From Candidula unifasciata (lineage: Eukaryota > Mollusca > Gastropoda > Stylommatophora > Geomitridae), in the NCBI GenBank assembly GCA_905116865.2, contig CAJHNH020005001.1, forward strand, positions 142,501 to 206,500: DNA of 64,000 bases. Direction: 5' to 3'. The notes below the pieces were generated by a model. The model was not told the origin of the DNA, ran no database searches, and saw only the letters and a list, made by a program, of their open reading frames with translations. Positions 11,691 to 24,380 of this stretch are shown one piece after another. The position numbers and the translations under genes are program-made. Numbering within the stretch: position 1 is the first letter of the stretch; every line of letters starts with the position of its first letter.

Positions 11691-14512
11691 ACAATCACTG
11701 GCATGATCTCTGACAGAGTAAATGATGGCATCGCAATCATTGGCATGATCTCTGAGAGAGTAAATGATGGCTTCACAATCACTGGTATGATCTCTGACAG
11801 AGTAAATGATGGCATCGCAAACATTGGCATGATCTCTGAGAGAGTAAATGATGGCTTCACAATCACTGGCATGATCTCTGACAGAGTAAATGATGGCATC
11901 GCAAACATTGGCATGATCTCTGACAGAGTAAATGATGGCTTTACAATCACTGGTATGATCTCTGACAGAGTAAATGATGGCCTCACAATCACTGGCATGA
12001 TCTCTGACAGAGTAAATGATGGCTAAACAATCACTGGTATGATCTCTGACAGAGTAAATGATGGCCTCACAATCACTGGCATGATCTCTGACAGAGTAAA
12101 TGATGGCTAAACAATCACTGGTATGATCTCTGACAGAGTAAATGATGGCCTCACAATCACTGGCATGATCTCTGACAGTGTAAATGATGGCCTCACAATC
12201 ACTGGTATGATCTCTGACAGTGTAAATGATGGCCTCGCAATCACTGGCATGATCTCTGACAGAGTAAATGATGGCTTCACAATCACTGGTATGATCTCTG
12301 ACAGTGTAAATGATGGCCTCACAATCACTGGTATGATCTATGACAGTGTAAATGATGGCCTCACAATCACTGGCATAATCTCTGACAGTGTAAATGATGG
12401 CCTCGCAATCACTGGCATGATCTCTGACAGAGTAAATGATGGCTTCACAATCACTGGTATGATCTCTGACAGTGTAAATGATGGCCTCACAATCACTGGC
12501 ATGATCTCTGACAGAGTAAATGATGGTTAAACAATCACTGGTATGATCTCTGACAGAGTAAATGATGGCCTCACAATCACTGGCATGATCTCTGACAGTG
12601 TAAATGATGGCTTACAATCACTGGCATGATCTCTGACAGAGTAAATGATGGCATCGCAATCACTGGCATGATCTCTGACAGAGTAAATGATGGCCTCACA
12701 ATCACTGGTATGATCTCTGACAGAGTAAATGATGGCCTCACAATCACTGGCATGATCTCTGACAGTGTAAATGATGGCCTCACAATCACTGGCATGATCT
12801 CTGACAGAGTAAATGATGGCCTCGCAATCACTGGCATGATCTCTGACAGAGTAAATGATGGCCTCGCAATCACTGGCATGATCTCTGACAGAGTAAATGA
12901 TGGCCTCACAATCACTGGCATGATCTCTGACAGAGTAAATGATGGCCTCACAATCACTGGCATGATCTCTGACAGTGTAAATGATGGCCTCGCAATCACT
13001 GGCATGATCTCTGACAGAGTAAATGATGGCTTCACAATCACTGGTATGATCTCTGACAGTGTAAATGATGGCCTCACAATCACTGGCATGATCTCTGACA
13101 GAGTAAATGATGGCTAAACAATCACTGGTATGATCTCTGACAGAGTAAATGATGGCCTCACAATCACTGGCATGATCTCTGACAGAGTAAATGATGGCTA
13201 AACAATCACTGGAATGATCTCTGACAGAGTAAATGATGGCCTCACAATCACTGGCATGATCTCTGACAGTGTAAATGATGGCCTTACAATCACTGGCATG
13301 ATCTCTGACAGAGTAAATGATGGCATCGCAATCACTGGCATGATCTCTGACAGAGTAAATGATGGCCTCACAATCACTGGTATGATCTCTGACAGAGTAA
13401 ATGATGGCCTCACAATCACTGGCATGATCTCTGACAGTGTAAATGATGGCCTCACAATCACTGGCATGATCTCTGACAGAGTAAATGATGGCCTCGCAAT
13501 CACTGGCATGATCTCTGACAGAGTAAATGATGGCCTCGCAATCACTGGCATGATCTCTGACAGAGTAAATGATGGCCTCACAATCACTGGCATGATCTCT
13601 GACAGAGTAAATGATGGCTTCACAATCACTGGCATGATCTCTGACAGAGTAAATGATGGCCTCACAATCACTGGTATGATCTCTGACAGAGTAAATGATG
13701 GCCTTACAATCACTGGCATGATCTCTGACAGAGTAAATGATGGCTAAACAATCACTGGTATGATCTCTGACAGAGTAAATGATGGCTAAACAATCACTGG
13801 TATGATCTCTGACAGAGTAAATGATGGCCTCACAATCACTGGCATGATCTCTGACAGTGTAAATGATGGCCTTACAATCACTGGCATGATCTCTGACAGA
13901 GTAAATGATGGCATCGCAATCACTGGCATGATCTCTGACAGAGTAAATGATGGCCTCACAATCACTGGTATGATCTCTGACAGAGTAAATGATGGCCTCA
14001 CAATCACTGGCATGATCTCTGACAGTGTAAATGATGGCCTCACAATCACTGGCATGATCTCTGACAGTGTAAATGATGGCCTCACAATCACTGGCATGAT
14101 CTCTGACAGAGTAAATGATGGCCTCGCAATCACTGGCATGATCTCTGACAGAGTAAATGATGGCCTCGCAATCACTGGCATGATCTCTGACAGAGTAAAT
14201 GATGGCCTCACAATCACTGGCATGATCTCTGACAGAGTAAATGATGGCTTCACAATCACTGGCATGATCTCTGACAGAGTAAATGATGGCCTCACAATCA
14301 CTGGTATGATCTCTGACAGAGTAAATGATGGCCTTACAATCACTGGCATGATCTCTGACAGAGTAAATGATGGCCTCACAGTCACTGCATGATCTCTGAC
14401 AGTGTAAATGATGGCCTCACAATCACTGGCATGATCTCTGACAGTAAATGATGGCCTCGCAATCACTGGCATGATCTCTGACAGAGTAAATGATGGCCTC
14501 GCATGATCTCTG
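11691..14512 (+). repeat. 42-bp minisatellite, about 67 copies
   Basis: The unit begins ATGATCTCTGACAGAGTAAA and continues TGATGGCCTCACAATCACTGGC. It encodes a 14-residue repeat on either strand because 42 is divisible by three. Units carrying GGCTAAACAATC introduce stops. Variant order recurs: blocks at 13207 and 13795 lie exactly 588 bases (14 units) apart, and the second has one extra unit. It lies 0.5 kb upstream of the ADPRM coding exon, either in a 5' intron or in the flank. Confidence 0.97.
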
Positions 14513-15080
14513 AAAATTCTGAACAGAAAACAATGTAAAAATAGATTACAAATTTATTTAATAAACAGAAAGTTAACTCAACGAAGATAGTGTACATAAA
14601 ACAAGGAAAAGGTCAAGTCAACAAGGAGAATTTTGGAGTGAATAAGGAAAATAGGTAACTCAACAAAGACCAAATTATTTCTACCATCAAAAAGTTGTTA
14701 AAAAACAACAACTGTCAATTCAACAAGAAATATTTAGTTAAACAAACAAAAAACAAAATAAAAAAACAAAAAAGTGATGTCAACAAAGAAAAGTGTTTTC
14801 AACAAGGTGCAATTTAAAGTTTACAAGAAAGAAAAAAGTTAACCGTACATTGATACCATTGAAGTGGAGAAAGATCTGTAAGTTTAGATGTTAATACAGT
14901 TGCCGTCATTACTTTTTGTTATCATGGCATTAGTTTTATCTGAAAACGATTTGTGAAAATGATTAATATCCACAGAGACAAACACTAAAACAAATTAGAA
15001 CTGTCAAATGTCATTATGCACTAATATGTGGTACAGAAACCTGGAAGATAAACAATTAGACAGACAAATCTTTGGAGATG
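14513..15080. other. A-rich spacer with a recurrent TCAACAAG motif
   Basis: The strand is strongly A-rich. TCAACAA(G/A) recurs roughly every 30-60 bases (14627, 14657, 14717, 14780 and 14800 regions), perhaps an old tandem array. No gene is visible. Confidence 0.35.
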
Positions 15081-15099
15081 CACAGGGGGTTGGGGGGGG

Positions 15100-15880
15100 G
15101 GGTGCGGAGATTATGTCAGTGAATTCAATAGTGTGCCTGCTCTATCCAACAAGGAGTTGCTGATGACTGACGTAACATACCAGAAGAGATCAAACTATTA
15201 GAAGCAATTACATAAAACATAACAAATGGCAGGGAAAACATAACAAATGGCAGGGAAACCACTCCAGCGTCACACCAACTCTATCCAACAGGAGATGGGA
15301 GCTGACTGATGTAATGTAACATATCAGGGTAGATAAAAGCAAATACATAAAGAATTATATCAGGGAACCTAGTATTATGCCTAGCTCACACTGGGCAACA
15401 AGGAGATGAGTGTAGTTGATGTTACAGACCAGGGGAGATTAAAGCAATGACTTGAAACATATTATGTCCGTGAACTCGGTATATTAGTATTAGGGGCTAT
15501 TGTGCCTAGACAACAAGGAGATGAGGTGGGCGACTAATGTAACGTACCAGAATATATTTTAAAACATCGACGTGAAACAAACAAACTGTGTCAGAAACCT
15601 CAATGCATTATTAATATTACTGTAGCCTCTGAGATCTCAATAATATATTGTGTCCCCGGACAACAACAAGAGATGAGGCTGAGGGCGTGAGGGTGACGAC
15701 AGTGATTGGTGATTGGTGTAACCGTGTTGTGTAACGTACCATTAAAGCGACGACATGAAACAAACAAATTATGTCAGTGAACTCAGCATATTATTATTGT
15801 GTCTCTAGACAACAAGAAGATGATGGAGGCGTGACTGATACATAACAACGTACCAGGAGAGATAAAAACAACGACGTGAC
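15100..15880 (+). repeat. degenerate tandem repeat, about six units of 110-160 bp
   Basis: Each unit carries ACAAGGAGATGA-like, TGATGTAACGTACCAG-like and GACATGAAACAAACAAA-like segments in the same order, with strong divergence. Confidence 0.6.
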
Positions 15881-16382
15881 ACAAAACGATGACATTGGCA
15901 CCAGGTTGTGTTGACAACACCAGTCCGCCTCAGAGTGACTTCCCTTGTCTCCCATACAAAATATAAACCACTGGAGGAAAGAGAGCGCTGCGACGCAACA
16001 AAACAAATACGTTTCAAAGTCGGCAAAATATTTAAACTTCGGTTTTCAGTTAACAATTATCTAATCCTTGAGTACCAGGGTTTCTGCGTAAGACGGTTTA
16101 TTGTTTAAAGCTATTCTTGTGTTATTCGGACTGTAGTACGAGAGCTTCACCATGGAAAAGTGTAGGGCCTCAGCACAACATAGACAAGAAGCAAAGGGTT
16201 TATTGCAACCAACGTCTATTGTGGAGATAGCAGTGCCGAGGAGTACATATAACAATGTAACCGCCCATTATGTCTCGATCTTATTTATTAACATATTCAT
16301 AGAATCAGAAAACACGCATGGGAGGAGGAGGGGGAGGGAAGATTTGTCTGAACTGAGTGACATGGAACTCCACCAGGACTTC

Positions 16383-16535
16383 ACATCGAGCGGTTAACAC
16401 CCGGTGACACAAAATGCCACCATTTGGGTGAGAATCCCCCATGCACAAGACCAAGAAACCCCGTTTAAACGTTAGGTTATATAAGAGCTCCCGATGTCAG
16501 CCGGGGTAAGGCTTTGAAACATAACCAAACCAAAT
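16383..16535 (-). repeat. dispersed repeat family E
   Basis: Shares GACACAAAATGCCACCA and the GGTTATAT segment with copies near 21765 (+), 33825 (+) and 61850 (-). Confidence 0.55.
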
Positions 16536-16779
16536 ATATGTCTCTAGTCAGGTCATTGCTTTTGTCACCTCCACCTCAGAACTAGTTGAGGTTACAACCA
16601 ACGCATTATGTAACAGAAAATTAGCCCAAAAAAGTTTTGAAGTATTTACGAGGGAGTAGTCACACACACATCATGTAGCAGGTTCTTTGCAGAACGTTGC
16701 TTTCATATGTTGAAGCTCCGACGCTAACACGATTGCGTGACCGAGGAGTGTAGCCTATGCCGTCTTCGAGGTAAAGACA

Positions 16780-17300
16780 GGAGATACTATAACCAACTCT
16801 TCAAGGGGGGGAAAATCAGTAGACATACGTTGAAGTGGCTGCTGGATCAGAGGACTGAGCACGCATGGAAATGCCAAATGTGCAAAGACGTCGATTGTGA
16901 TATAACATAACATAGACTTTTAATGCTGTTCACTTTTTGCATTGCCATGTCCTTTCTCCTTCTGACTTCTTCCGAACAGTCTCCGTTGATGTTTATTATA
17001 AGGCCTGGATATTCAAAGTATTTAACATTTTCAATGCATTCATTATTTGTTGTTTCTGATGAGTGACAGCCGGATTTGTCTGTAGACGTTATTTTTGTTT
17101 TCTTTAAATTCAAGATCACGCTTCGATCTTCTCCGTGTGTCTGGACAAACGTGATTAAATATTTCCGTCCCTTTACCCTGTTTGAAAAGAGGACTGTGTC
17201 ATCTGCGCAGCGAAGTTCTGGAATATGGTTGTTACCAATTATGAGCTGATCATAACTGTCACAAGTCTGGTCGTTTCTGACATTTCTCACTGTTTTCTAC
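16780..17300 (-). mobile_element. non-LTR reverse transcriptase fragment
   Basis: A 147-codon frame (16847-17290) encodes IPELRCADDTVLF, a reverse transcriptase motif-C region in which YADD/FADD reads CADD. It continues with LNLKKTKI and an IENVKYFEYPGLIIN stretch typical of this domain. It is truncated on both sides. Confidence 0.75.
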
Positions 17301-17427
17301 ATTTACATTGAATAGGTTAGTGAACGCACCCCTTCATCACTCCCATTTGGACATCGAATCAGTCTGATGTTTCTCCAGTCGCCCACATGGTTGCTCATTG
17401 TTCCTGGTATAAACTTTCATATACAAG

Positions 17428-17697
17428 TAAGTAAAGGACCCTTATCCACTCCTCTAGGCGTATAGGGCATATAGGGCTAGACCTATATTTTTATAGACCA
17501 ATCGGCACAAGATGGGTGATGTGGTCAGCATCACGCCGGCCGCCTTTAATTTCCGGGACTGCACCCGGTATCCACTCAAGGCTGGGTCGACCTGGAAGCC
17601 AAGGTCATTTTTGAAAATTAGTCCGGCTCCGTCAGGGAGCGAACCCACGACCTTCCGATCCGCGGCGAGCGTCTAGCCGCTCGGCCACGGCGACTCC
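17428..17697 (-). repeat. tRNA-derived SINE, family A
   Basis: Full-length minus copy. A box GGCCGAGCGGCTAGACGCT, B box GTGGGTTCGCTCC, body AAAGGCGGCCGGCGTGATGC and 3' end AGGGTCCTTTACTTAC. It is among the best preserved copies. Confidence 0.85.
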
Positions 17698-18039
17698 CAA
17701 ACTTTCATATGTAGCAGTTATTTTTTCAAAAGCGTCCTGTTCAATACTCAGGTCTATAATTAGTGTTCGTCCAGTTCTCGTAGTATATATTTGTTGTTTT
17801 AAATGTCGCGTAATTATTTATGTAAGACAAATCTGTAATTTGTTGTTTCAAATATTGCTTTGATTTGGATTATCATGATGGAAATTGTGTTATGAATATT
17901 TAAATATTCTGACTAACGTTGTGTCATTAAAATGGTGGATTTATTATACCCTTAGTATAATAATTGGTTATTTTCTATTTTCCTCGAGTTTATGTTCAGG
18001 AGAAACTGCTTCAAGGATGAAGTGGGTTCCTTCCCCTTC

Positions 18040-18430
18040 TATATTCGCTATTACTACCATCGGCCAACCTATGGATAATGCTGATATAATTAATGCCCTC
18101 CGAGAAATGGAAAGAGTGGAGGACTTTGGGGGCAGTGAATCCACATGACTCACCAGAATGATAGACTTTGGAGTTAAGATCAGTGTAGCAAAAAACGAGA
18201 CGCACACCAGAGGACTTGTTAATCAACACAGAACTGGTACTATTAGCCACCGGACGCTGGGGTTCATAGTGCGGGGAGGGTCTGAGCACCATCTATGGAC
18301 ATGTCCGGGGTGCAATGATGATAGCCCAACTATCTAACCAACCAACCAACCAACCAACCAACCAACCAACCAACCAACCAACTAGCTAACTAACTAACTA
18401 ACCAACTAACTAACTAACCAACTAACTAAT
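18040..18430 (+). mobile_element. 5'-truncated non-LTR retrotransposon 3' end with (CCAA/CTAA)n tail
   Basis: Same family as 53731-57742. It matches from ATTACTACCATCGGCC (RNase H C-terminus, GQPMDNADIINAL) through GGACATGTCCGGGGTGCAAT to a tail of roughly 100 bases of CCAA and CTAA units. Confidence 0.8.
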
Positions 18431-18530
18431 AAAGATGTTAGTTGTAAATAATAAATTGCTTGACCTTGCCACGCAGGTCTGTTGGGCTGTGTATGTGCAC
18501 CAAGTTTTTCATCATCGTTGGTAATTTACG

Positions 18531-18800
18531 GCAGCCGCTGTGGTCTAGCGGCTAGACGCTCGCCTGCGGATTGGAAGGTTGTGGGTTCGTGTCCTGACAT
18601 GGGCCAGACTTTTTCAAAAATGACCTTGGCTCTCAGGTCGACCCAGCCTTGAGTGGGTACCAGGTGCAGTCCTGTGAAGTAAAGGCGGCCGGCGTGATGC
18701 TGACCACAACACCCACTAAGTGCCGTTTGGCCTATAAAATATAGGTTTAGTATTGTATACCCAATACGTCTGAAGGCGTAGAAAAGGGTCCTTTACTTTA
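18531..18800 (+). repeat. tRNA-derived SINE, family A
   Basis: Full length. GTGGTCTAGCGGCTAGACGC, GTGGGTTCGTGTCC, AAGTAAAGGCGGCCGGCGTG and a 3' end of AAAAGGGTCCTTTACTTTAC. Confidence 0.88.
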
Positions 18801-19029
18801 CATAGGTAATTTACAGCGATTCATAGTCTGTTAATGGTTTTCCTTAGATTTCAAATTGTTTATACTCCAGCAAATAGTGCGCAGTATTACTGTACTTCTA
18901 GTACAAAGTGTTTTCCCTATTTCGTGTAGCAACCCTATCAAATCTGTAGTCTAAACAATTTTTGATTGCATAGTATTTTAAGCTCATCTGTTATCTGACT
19001 TTGTCTTTGAGAGGCATTTAATAACTTAT

Positions 19030-19296
19030 ATTTTCTTCTTTGTTCCCTGGCTGTAAGCTCCGGGGGAAAGCCCTGGTTGTTCATCCAATTGGACTTTAGC
19101 TTTATGCCAGGGCCTGAGTTTGGCGAGTACATCAGTTTAACTGACGTATTTGTGTGCAGCTGGTTGTTCCTTGCCGATCAGGCAGATGCACTCCGACTTC
19201 GAAGAATACCTCCAATTAGTCGACTCCTACGACATGCTATTAAGGAAGCAGTGATTCTATTCTTGTGTGTCCCATAATAGGGCCCAGAAAGCCACA
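19030..19296 (+). repeat. dispersed repeat family C
   Basis: CTTCTTTG..CTGTAAGCTCCGG, GATGCACTCCGACTTCGAAG, GTCGACTCCTACGACATGCT and AATAGGGCCC follow in family order. Confidence 0.7.
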
Positions 19297-19639
19297 TGTG
19301 ATAACTTTTATGAACGTCTACCCTTCAGATTTTGGTCTCAATTTAAGGAATATTCCTCTGGTATACATTTTGTCATCAGTAATTTGCTGTTTCTTGTGCT
19401 CATAGTTACACGGACAGTGTATATACGGCCTACAGAGTAATAAATGAACATGTCGTTGTCTGGGGGTGGAGTCAGATGCCAGCCTCCATGCTTTGTCTGC
19501 CTTTCATTGTCCAAATCCTGTGTCTGTCTATGTATTTAAGATTATTTGGATGTTGCAGCTACGGTTTTCTACAGGTGACGTAGACTCAAATAGTGACTTG
19601 CACTGTTGGAGGGCTCAGGCGGTCTCATTTAAGGAGGGC

Positions 19640-20060
19640 AGGAAGAAATAGACCATCTGTCCCTTCACAAGCATGTCGCAAAAGGGGACCAATAACGGGT
19701 TTGCTGAAATCTAATATGCTGGGTCGAAAGGTATCAATATTTCAGCCCAGCTGTACACCACAACACGGCATGTAGGCTCTATTTTAAGGAAGAATTTAGG
19801 CGGAATTTCCGGCGGAAAGTTCTGGCTGTTCATCCACCTCTGCATTTTAGTCCTGATCTAGAACCGGTGTTGCGTGCACATCAGTTTTACAGATCTAACT
19901 TATTTGTATGCAGACTGTTGGTTCCTGGCCTCTCAGGCAGATGCACTAAAACTACTAATGAAGCCCCCATATAGTCGACTCCTACAACATGCTTGTTGAG
20001 CAGGCACTGCGTCTGTTCTTGTTTTCCCCCACAACGGAGGGCCCTGGAACCCACACAAGG
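19640..20060. repeat. dispersed repeats: family D (minus, 19640-19775) then family C (plus, 19800-20060)
   Basis: The first part shows the minus-strand family D core around CAGCCCAGCTGTACACCAC. The second shows GGCGGAAAGTTCTGG, AGTCGACTCCTACAACATGC and GGAACCCACACAAGGAAG. Confidence 0.6.
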
Positions 20061-20219
20061 AAGAAGAAAGTTTTAAAAAAAAAATGAAGAAGTAGGAGAA
20101 GGAGAAGATTTCTTCTTTCTTACTAACTGTCTTGAAAGATAAGCTCTGAAGTTTTGTGAATGACAACCATAGGGTGACAAGAGTCAGCAAGACCTATTTG
20201 ATACAGTCTACAAATTCTG

Positions 20220-21078
20220 CTCTGTGCATTTCTACCATGCCTTTTTATACTGTAATACCAAGATGTATGTTATAAACGAATTACTTTTTGCTGATGATCA
20301 AAGCATACTGTATCAAAATGAATATGATCTACAGGAACATCTGACTACTCTCAACAACAGCTGTTTACAACATAATATGAGAATCAGTACAGAAAAAACA
20401 GAAGTTATGAAGATCAGCAGAACACACAGGCCACTGAATATAAATGTTGGAAGTGCCAAAATCAAGCAAACCAAAGAGTTCAAATACTTGGGCAGTATAT
20501 TTACAGAGGATGGAAGAATGGACAGAGAGATAGAAACAAGAATACAGAAAGCAAATGCTGTCACATACCAACTATCACCTCTGCTTAAACATCCAGATAT
20601 AACCATGAAGACCAAAAGACAATTGATAAACACCATCTTCATTCCAACACTCTGCTACCAGTGCCAAACATGGACAATCAACAAGACCCATGAAAGAAAA
20701 ATAGAAGCCTGTGAAATGAAATGTCTAAGAAAAGCAGCGAATAAGACCAGACTAGACAGGATAAAGAATATAGACATTAGAAACACTGTCAAAACTACGC
20801 CATGTTTAGACTACATAGAACATCAAAGAATGAAATGGTTTGGACATCTAACCAGGATGAAAAATGATCAAATAACATCACAAATTTTCAACCAAAGAAG
20901 CTCAGGATATAAGGCAAGAGGAAGACCAAGGAAACTGTGGATTGACGGGGTCTCCGAAACCTGCCAAAAGCATGGCCTCAGAACATCAGATGCTGCCCGC
21001 GTTGCTTATGACAGGAACTTGCATCTCCCCACAACGCTTAGCGGCATACGTGGAAGGAAAAAGCAAGTAAGTAATACC
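20220..21078 (+). mobile_element. non-LTR retrotransposon, C-terminal half of the reverse transcriptase
   Basis: An open frame from 20224 encodes ELLFADDQSILYQ (intact catalytic FADD), a FKYLGSIFTEDGRMDREIE stretch, MKWFGHLTRM and ARGRPRKLWIDGV. It closes with SGIRGRKKQ and a short AAGT tail, typical of LINE C-termini. The N-terminal half and endonuclease are missing, so this is a 5'-truncated insertion. The frame is unbroken, so it is probably fairly young. I cannot assign the clade with confidence. Confidence 0.85.
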
Positions 21079-21439
21079 AAGATCTCTATTTTTTGGGTCT
21101 CTTCTTCAGTCAATATTCATGTACTGTGGTCACTATCACGTAGCTATCTTTCTTCATCCCTTTATCCACCTTACCCCAAGTACTCCTAATCGGTATCATT
21201 ACTTGCAAATAACTTCATGTGCTCTCCATCCCCTAATTTTTTTTTCTGTGTATTTTGCATCCCTCTATTTCTTTGACCCTGTGATTTTCACTGTAGCAAC
21301 ATTCTGGTTAGACTACACTATAATTAGACCTGCAACATGGTACAATGTCAAACTGCTGCAAGTAGTAAACGCAAACTCAAAACAACTTACAACAGAGAGG
21401 AAATGTCTTAGTGGAGCTGCCAGAGTAACATGAAGAGAT

Positions 21440-21660
21440 AAGATTTAAAATGGAGAAATGAGAAGACCAGGTCTGAAATCAGTCTCTCGGTTAATTAAAG
21501 AGCAACAGATAAGACGGTTTGGTAATCTGACGAGAATGCACTGGTACCAGCTGTCATACAGAGTCAGACTGAAGAAATATAATGAACACAGAGCAAGGGG
21601 AAGACCACGCAGAAGATGGAAAAATGTATCAAGAACAGCCTTAAAGAAATGAACATCAAC
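21440..21660 (+). mobile_element. non-LTR reverse transcriptase C-terminal relic
   Basis: Encodes QQIRRFGNLTRMHWYQLSY and ARGRPRRRWKNVSR, equivalent to WFGHLTRM..ARGRPRK in the element at 20220. A related relic sits at 38400-38560 (minus). Confidence 0.6.
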
Positions 21661-21764
21661 TAAAGCAATGCCTTATAGAGGGCAAAGAGATAGATCTCTC
21701 TCACAACTAGGACTTCCTTCAAACGCATTATGCCATCCAACTATGAGATGCAATTTTTCGTCAG

Positions 21765-21945
21765 TTTAAAGCTCCCCTTCGGCTGTTGTCAGGGGCCCTA
21801 ATATAACCTAATGGTCGAACAGGATTTCTGGGACATGCGCCCGGGTGATTCTCATTTGACTGGTGACACTTTGTGTCACCGGGCCTTTATTGCTCATTGT
21901 CCGGTGCTGGTGGGGGTTGAACTCCATTCAATCATTCCTCACAAC
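21765..21945 (+). repeat. dispersed repeat family E
   Basis: CAGGGGCCCTAATATA, TTTCTGGGACATGCGCCCGG and GGTGACACTTTGTGTCACCG in family order. Confidence 0.6.
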
Positions 21946-23215
21946 CCACCACCCGCTCCATCCACACTGATGAGACAGATGGAGGAAAAGAAGAACACTT
22001 TGACAACAAGAATGCCTTGACTCATCATACAAGCAATTCATTGTCCATACTATTAAGGACAAAATACAAATAACAAAACATACATAATATTACTGGCAGC
22101 AAAAACATCATAAATCTTGCAGTTAAATTTGTACTTTTGATTTCATTGCATCTGTTCATGAAAACATTTGAATGAAATTTAATTTTCACAAATAAATAAT
22201 ATGTAATACAAATCCAACCCTGTTATAACGCCTTATTCATTTAAATACAAACTCGCTTACAACTGAATTCAAGCATGGCTCACAATTTTCACAATAGTCG
22301 AAGTAATAATGTTTTTGTAAAATCCTGTTCAACTCTCAGGGTTAGAAGTAGGATCCAGTGTCTACTGTATTTTCAGTGTATAATTTTGCTGTTGTAAGTA
22401 TTGCATGATCATTTATTTCAGACAAGTTATGCTAATGGTATCATTAATGTTTGACACATTGTCCTGTTCTCTCTTTCTGAGTGGTGATTAGGTTGGTTAC
22501 TGTACGAGTGTTTTGATATTTATTACACAGTACTTTAATCAGTTCTTTTGTCTTTCTTACTGGGATTCTGGAACCTGTGGACTTAGGCCAGGTCACATCC
22601 AGAAAGAAAAAAAAATTGTAAAAGGGAAGGCTGAATGTTGTGCTAATCAGACTCTGTAAATTTAGCTTTCTGGAGGTTATCTGGGCATGTCTGTGTGTGT
22701 TGCCTTTCTATGTATGGATTTTAATTATACACTGTCTGATCTCCCCCCCCCCCCCCCCCCCTCCCCCACCCCCAACCCACTGGAGCTGTCTTTCAGAAGA
22801 AACAGCACAGCTGTGTGTTTGGCAATGCATTTTGAGTAGATCTTTGTAATGCCAACAGGGCATTGGACATAGCACTAGACACATACTGAAACTGAACACA
22901 TAATACAACACAGGAGAAAAACAAATGTGTACATCTCTGTTACTCTCTTTCTCTGTGTGTGTCAGTGTGTTGACATGTAATAACAAATACTGTACTGATT
23001 CCATTCACACATGCCTAACCTTAAAGTTCAGAAAATCTGTAAAAACTTGATTACTCAGTGTCTCAATGTAGGAGGGACAATGGTTTAGAATTAGGTTACA
23101 ACAGTTCATTAATTAATACTAAAATATAATAATTTATAAATTAAATTAACAACAAAGCAAGCAAAGTTAAAAGCAAGGACTGGCTTGTACTCAGTATTCC
23201 TATATTTAGCCACGT
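21946..23215. other. no gene recognised; contains a poly(C) tract
   Basis: AT-rich spacer. An uninterrupted C tract of about 20 followed by CCCACCCCC lies at 22741-22775. Frames crossing it are low complexity. Confidence 0.3.
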
Positions 23216-23219
23216 TCAA

Positions 23220-23410
23220 CACCAAAAGAGTTTAAAGAGAACAGCAGTGAAGGGTATGGTTCCTGTAGGAGGAGGAGCAGAAGCAGCAGGCAGGGACTGA
23301 CCAGTACGATGGAGACACAGGATATCAAGAAACCCTGGGCATGACAATATTCATGAGGCAGGTTGGCAAAAGACTAACAGCTACATTTTGCAAAGGACCT
23401 GCTATACAAT
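23220..23410 (+). mobile_element. probable non-LTR retrotransposon 3' relic
   Basis: Resembles the relics at 9960 and 41690: GCAGGGACTGACCAGTACGA, GAGGCAGGTTGGCAAAAGAC and GCAAAGGACCTGCTATACAATG occur in the same order. Confidence 0.45.
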
Positions 23411-24199
23411 GACTATTCTAATCAGGCTGTGAAATTATAGGATTTCTAACACCACTTCCCCCCAAAAAAGCCACAAAACCAAAATGTCCGTTACGGGGCC
23501 AATTCCCCATTAATGTCACTTTTCTGACTTGTCTATGGTGACATGTTTATGAGACATATAGTTAATGCTATTATCTGAGTCTGCACCTGCGCAAATGTTT
23601 ATGAGGTCAGAATCTAAGTGTATTAGCTAAAAATAGCATGGGGAGAAGGAGAGGCTCTTTAAACCAAATGGTTTTTTTTAAAAGCCAAGCTGACATAAAA
23701 ATGCCCCATAAGTCTCAGTGAAATAGGTCACAGAATCAGGACATACGTAGACTTTTTTAGGTTCCGGGGAACATATCGCATTCAAGGCTTCACTCACTCA
23801 TGTTTACTGACTACTCTCTTAATATATCTTTAAACATAGGGAAGGCGGAGGTGGAAGGGGGAGGGGGGATGCAGACAAACATATTTTTTGTGTGTTAATT
23901 TATCAGTGAGCTGTACATTTTTTTGTTTTTCGAAGATTTTTGTTTTCAGAATTCCCACAGGGTCATAACCCACTGGTTTTTTTTTAAAGTTTACAAGGCG
24001 AAAGGGTTCACTTACAAGGTAGCAGTAATGTGATATGGGCAACAGGTGACACTGGTTACCTTATTATTTGCAAATAGTCCATTATATGATACTGAACCAA
24101 GTGCCTAAGAGGTTTGTTCTTAATACAGAATTTGTACTACAGCTAGCATGCAGTCACTCACTGCTAACAGGCAATGTTTTTCTCTTGTAAACTTGAGAC

Positions 24200-24380
24200 T
24201 TTCCTTAGATCTTCTTCTTCCTAATCAGAGGCTGTAAACTCCAGTGGAAAGTCCTGGTTGTTTGTCCACATGTAGACCTTTGTCTTGTTTCATTTGACAC
24301 ACCTGGCTTATTTGTGGGCAGAATGTTAGTGCCTGACTTCTCAGGCAGAAGCACTCTGACTTTGAAGGAAACATCAATAT
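24200..24380 (+). repeat. dispersed repeat family C, partial
   Basis: CTTCTTCTTCCTAATCAGAG, GGAAAGTCCTGGTTGTTTGT and GAAGCACTCTGACTTTGAAG match the 5' half of family C. Confidence 0.55.

Noticed and set aside
11678..14472. Frames of 100-228 codons encoding a 14-residue repeat
   Set aside because: They mirror each other on the two strands, and stop-bearing unit variants break them at intervals. Best explained as a minisatellite.
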